Assembly: GCA_002329575.1 (NCBI GenBank)
Contig: DCTK01000029.1
Span: 1,515-6,666 of the forward strand
DNA length: 5,152 bases
Direction: 5' to 3'
Source: Sutterella sp. UBA1442
GTDB taxonomy: Bacteria; Pseudomonadota; Gammaproteobacteria; Burkholderiales; Burkholderiaceae_F
Part shown: positions 4,021 to 5,152 of the stretch, in pieces
Position numbering within the stretch: the stretch's first letter is position 1
How the letters are laid out: each line of letters begins with the position of its first letter
Notes under the pieces: model-generated
The model's database searches: none
The model's input: the letters and a program-made list of their open reading frames with translations, nothing else
What the model was told of the DNA's origin: nothing
Position numbers and translations under genes: made by a program

Positions 4021-5152
4021 ATGCCTAAAACCGTTCTTCAAGTTATTCTCCTGACCGTCATTGTTCAAAGTGCCTGTTTAGCCAACCGTGTGACGTGCTC
4101 GCTTGATGCTCTTTATGAACGTGCTACGGCCCTTGAAGTCGGTATCATGATGGCGCTTTTTGCTCTGGTGCCGGCGTTGGCTGCCATTCGCGCGGGTCTT
4201 TGGATTGATGCGGTGGGGCCACGAAAACCGATTCTTTTCGGAATTGCTTTAGTCACCACTGCACTTTTTATTCCCATTGTTTTCACCACCCAGACCTTCG
4301 GTCTTTGGCCTCTTTATATCACCTGCACCCTCAATGGCTTTGCGATCATGTTTGTCTACATGTCGATTCAGCAACTCGTGGGGCATCTGTCTACGGTCAA
4401 AAACCGCACAACGAATTTTGCTTATTTGGCACTCGGTCAATCGGCCGCTAATCTTTTAGCGCCGATTATTGCTGGTCAATTCATCGACCGCACGGGCATG
4501 GCCTCGGCTTTCTGGTTTGCCGCCGGTATGGCCATTTTTGCACTGATTGCGTTTACTCTTTTCATTCGACCGTCGTTGCCTGCGAACTGGGGGGCTCCTA
4601 AGCTTATCAACCGCAAAGGCAACTTTGAGCTTTTGGGTATTCCGCACGTCAGAAACGTTCTTGTGGCAAGCTCTTTTATGTCCATGGCGTGGGATTTGCA
4701 AGGTTTCATGATTCCAGTCTATGGGACGGCGATTGGATTAAGTGCCAGTGAAGTCGGTTGGATTTTAGGGGTCTTTGCCAGTGCTACCTTCTTTGTGCGA
4801 CTTTTAATGCCGCTTATTGCCCGACATCTCACCGAGTGGCAAACGATTACCGCTGCTTTTGCGTTCGGTGCTTTGGCCTACGCCCTATTTCCCATTTTTG
4901 AGAATTTCTACACACTGGCGGCCATCGCCTTCTTGTTGGGTCTTGCCTTGGGCTCTTCTCAACCCAATGTGATGACACTCATTCATACGGAGACGCCGAC
5001 CGGCAGAACGGGTGAAGCATTGGGTCTTCGCACCATGCTGCTTAACATCTGCCACACAACGCTTCCCGTTATTTTCGGCGCTGCGGGCAACGTGATTGGT
5101 GCAGGTGCCGTGTTTTATATCGTCGCAGGCATCATGGGCGGGGTGTCTGTTT
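4021..5152 (+). CDS. Major facilitator superfamily transporter, C-terminus beyond the window
   Basis: The frame is open from the ATG at 4021 to the window edge, 377 codons without a stop. It encodes a very hydrophobic inner-membrane protein with about 12 predicted helices: roughly 4-22, 39-57, 70-88, 96-118, 133-155, 162-182, a cytoplasmic loop 183-210, then 212-235, 244-262, 274-292, 298-318, 336-355, and a last one cut near 359-377. The MFS motif A is present between helices 2 and 3 (GLWIDAVGPRKPILFG, 59-74). The family is normally around 390-400 residues, so only a short tail is missing. The pattern SMAWDLQGFMIPVYG with LGVFASATFFVRLLMP resembles uncharacterised efflux-type MFS proteins of betaproteobacteria that I recall. 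The substrate cannot be told. The ATG lacks a good Shine-Dalgarno (only GAAAAAG nearby) and lies just past the usp terminator. Confidence 0.92.
   Translation, partial: MPKTVLQVILLTVIVQSACLANRVTCSLDALYERATALEVGIMMALFALVPALAAIRAGLWIDAVGPRKPILFGIALVTTALFIPIVFTTQTFGLWPLYITCTLNGFAIMFVYMSIQQLVGHLSTVKNRTTNFAYLALGQSAANLLAPIIAGQFIDRTGMASAFWFAAGMAIFALIAFTLFIRPSLPANWGAPKLINRKGNFELLGIPHVRNVLVASSFMSMAWDLQGFMIPVYGTAIGLSASEVGWILGVFASATFFVRLLMPLIARHLTEWQTITAAFAFGALAYALFPIFENFYTLAAIAFLLGLALGSSQPNVMTLIHTETPTGRTGEALGLRTMLLNICHTTLPVIFGAAGNVIGAGAVFYIVAGIMGGVSV

Noticed and set aside
4456..4709. Overlapping minus-strand open frames within the transporter
   Set aside because: The plus-strand MFS frame is continuous with many membrane helices and motif A; the antisense frames have no support.

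Overview
The window looks like a chromosomal segment of a proteobacterium with moderate GC content. My best guess is a betaproteobacterium of the Burkholderiales, perhaps a gut Sutterellaceae-type organism. This rests on the near-E. coli-like EttA N-terminus, the TcdA sequence, the style of the small kinase and the MFS carrier, and on recall rather than a search. There is no sign of phage, insertion sequence, CRISPR, tRNA or rRNA.

Left part (1-2594), all on the minus strand and read right to left: tcdA (tRNA cyclic-t6A37 dehydratase, TTG start), a single-domain universal stress protein, an unrecognised 125-residue cytoplasmic protein, a 211-residue protein-kinase-fold protein (TTG start, 12 nt after the preceding stop), and the first 46 codons of ettA, whose remainder lies beyond base 1. 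The last three genes are tightly packed (gaps of 12 and 22 nt) and are probably co-transcribed. The gaps around the stress-protein gene are about 110 nt each and hold candidate regulatory structures.

Middle (2595-3018): a 424-nt divergent intergenic region without a recognisable gene but rich in inverted repeats. Its most striking part is a three-segment leader at 2930-2963 whose central segment can pair with either flank. It lies inside a possible 41-codon, arginine-rich leader reading frame that stops just before the Shine-Dalgarno of the next gene.

Right part (3019-5152), plus strand: a 298-residue tandem (two-domain) universal stress protein with both nucleotide-binding motifs intact, a strong intrinsic terminator, then an MFS transporter that runs off the window after 377 codons.

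The common theme is inferred: several products sense or use ATP or act on translation (EttA throttles initiation by ATP/ADP status, TcdA modifies tRNA for decoding fidelity, two Usp proteins of the ATP-binding type, a kinase fold). These are mostly ordinary housekeeping and stress genes. I do not see a clear new biological system; the regulatory leader of the tandem usp gene is the best candidate for something undescribed.
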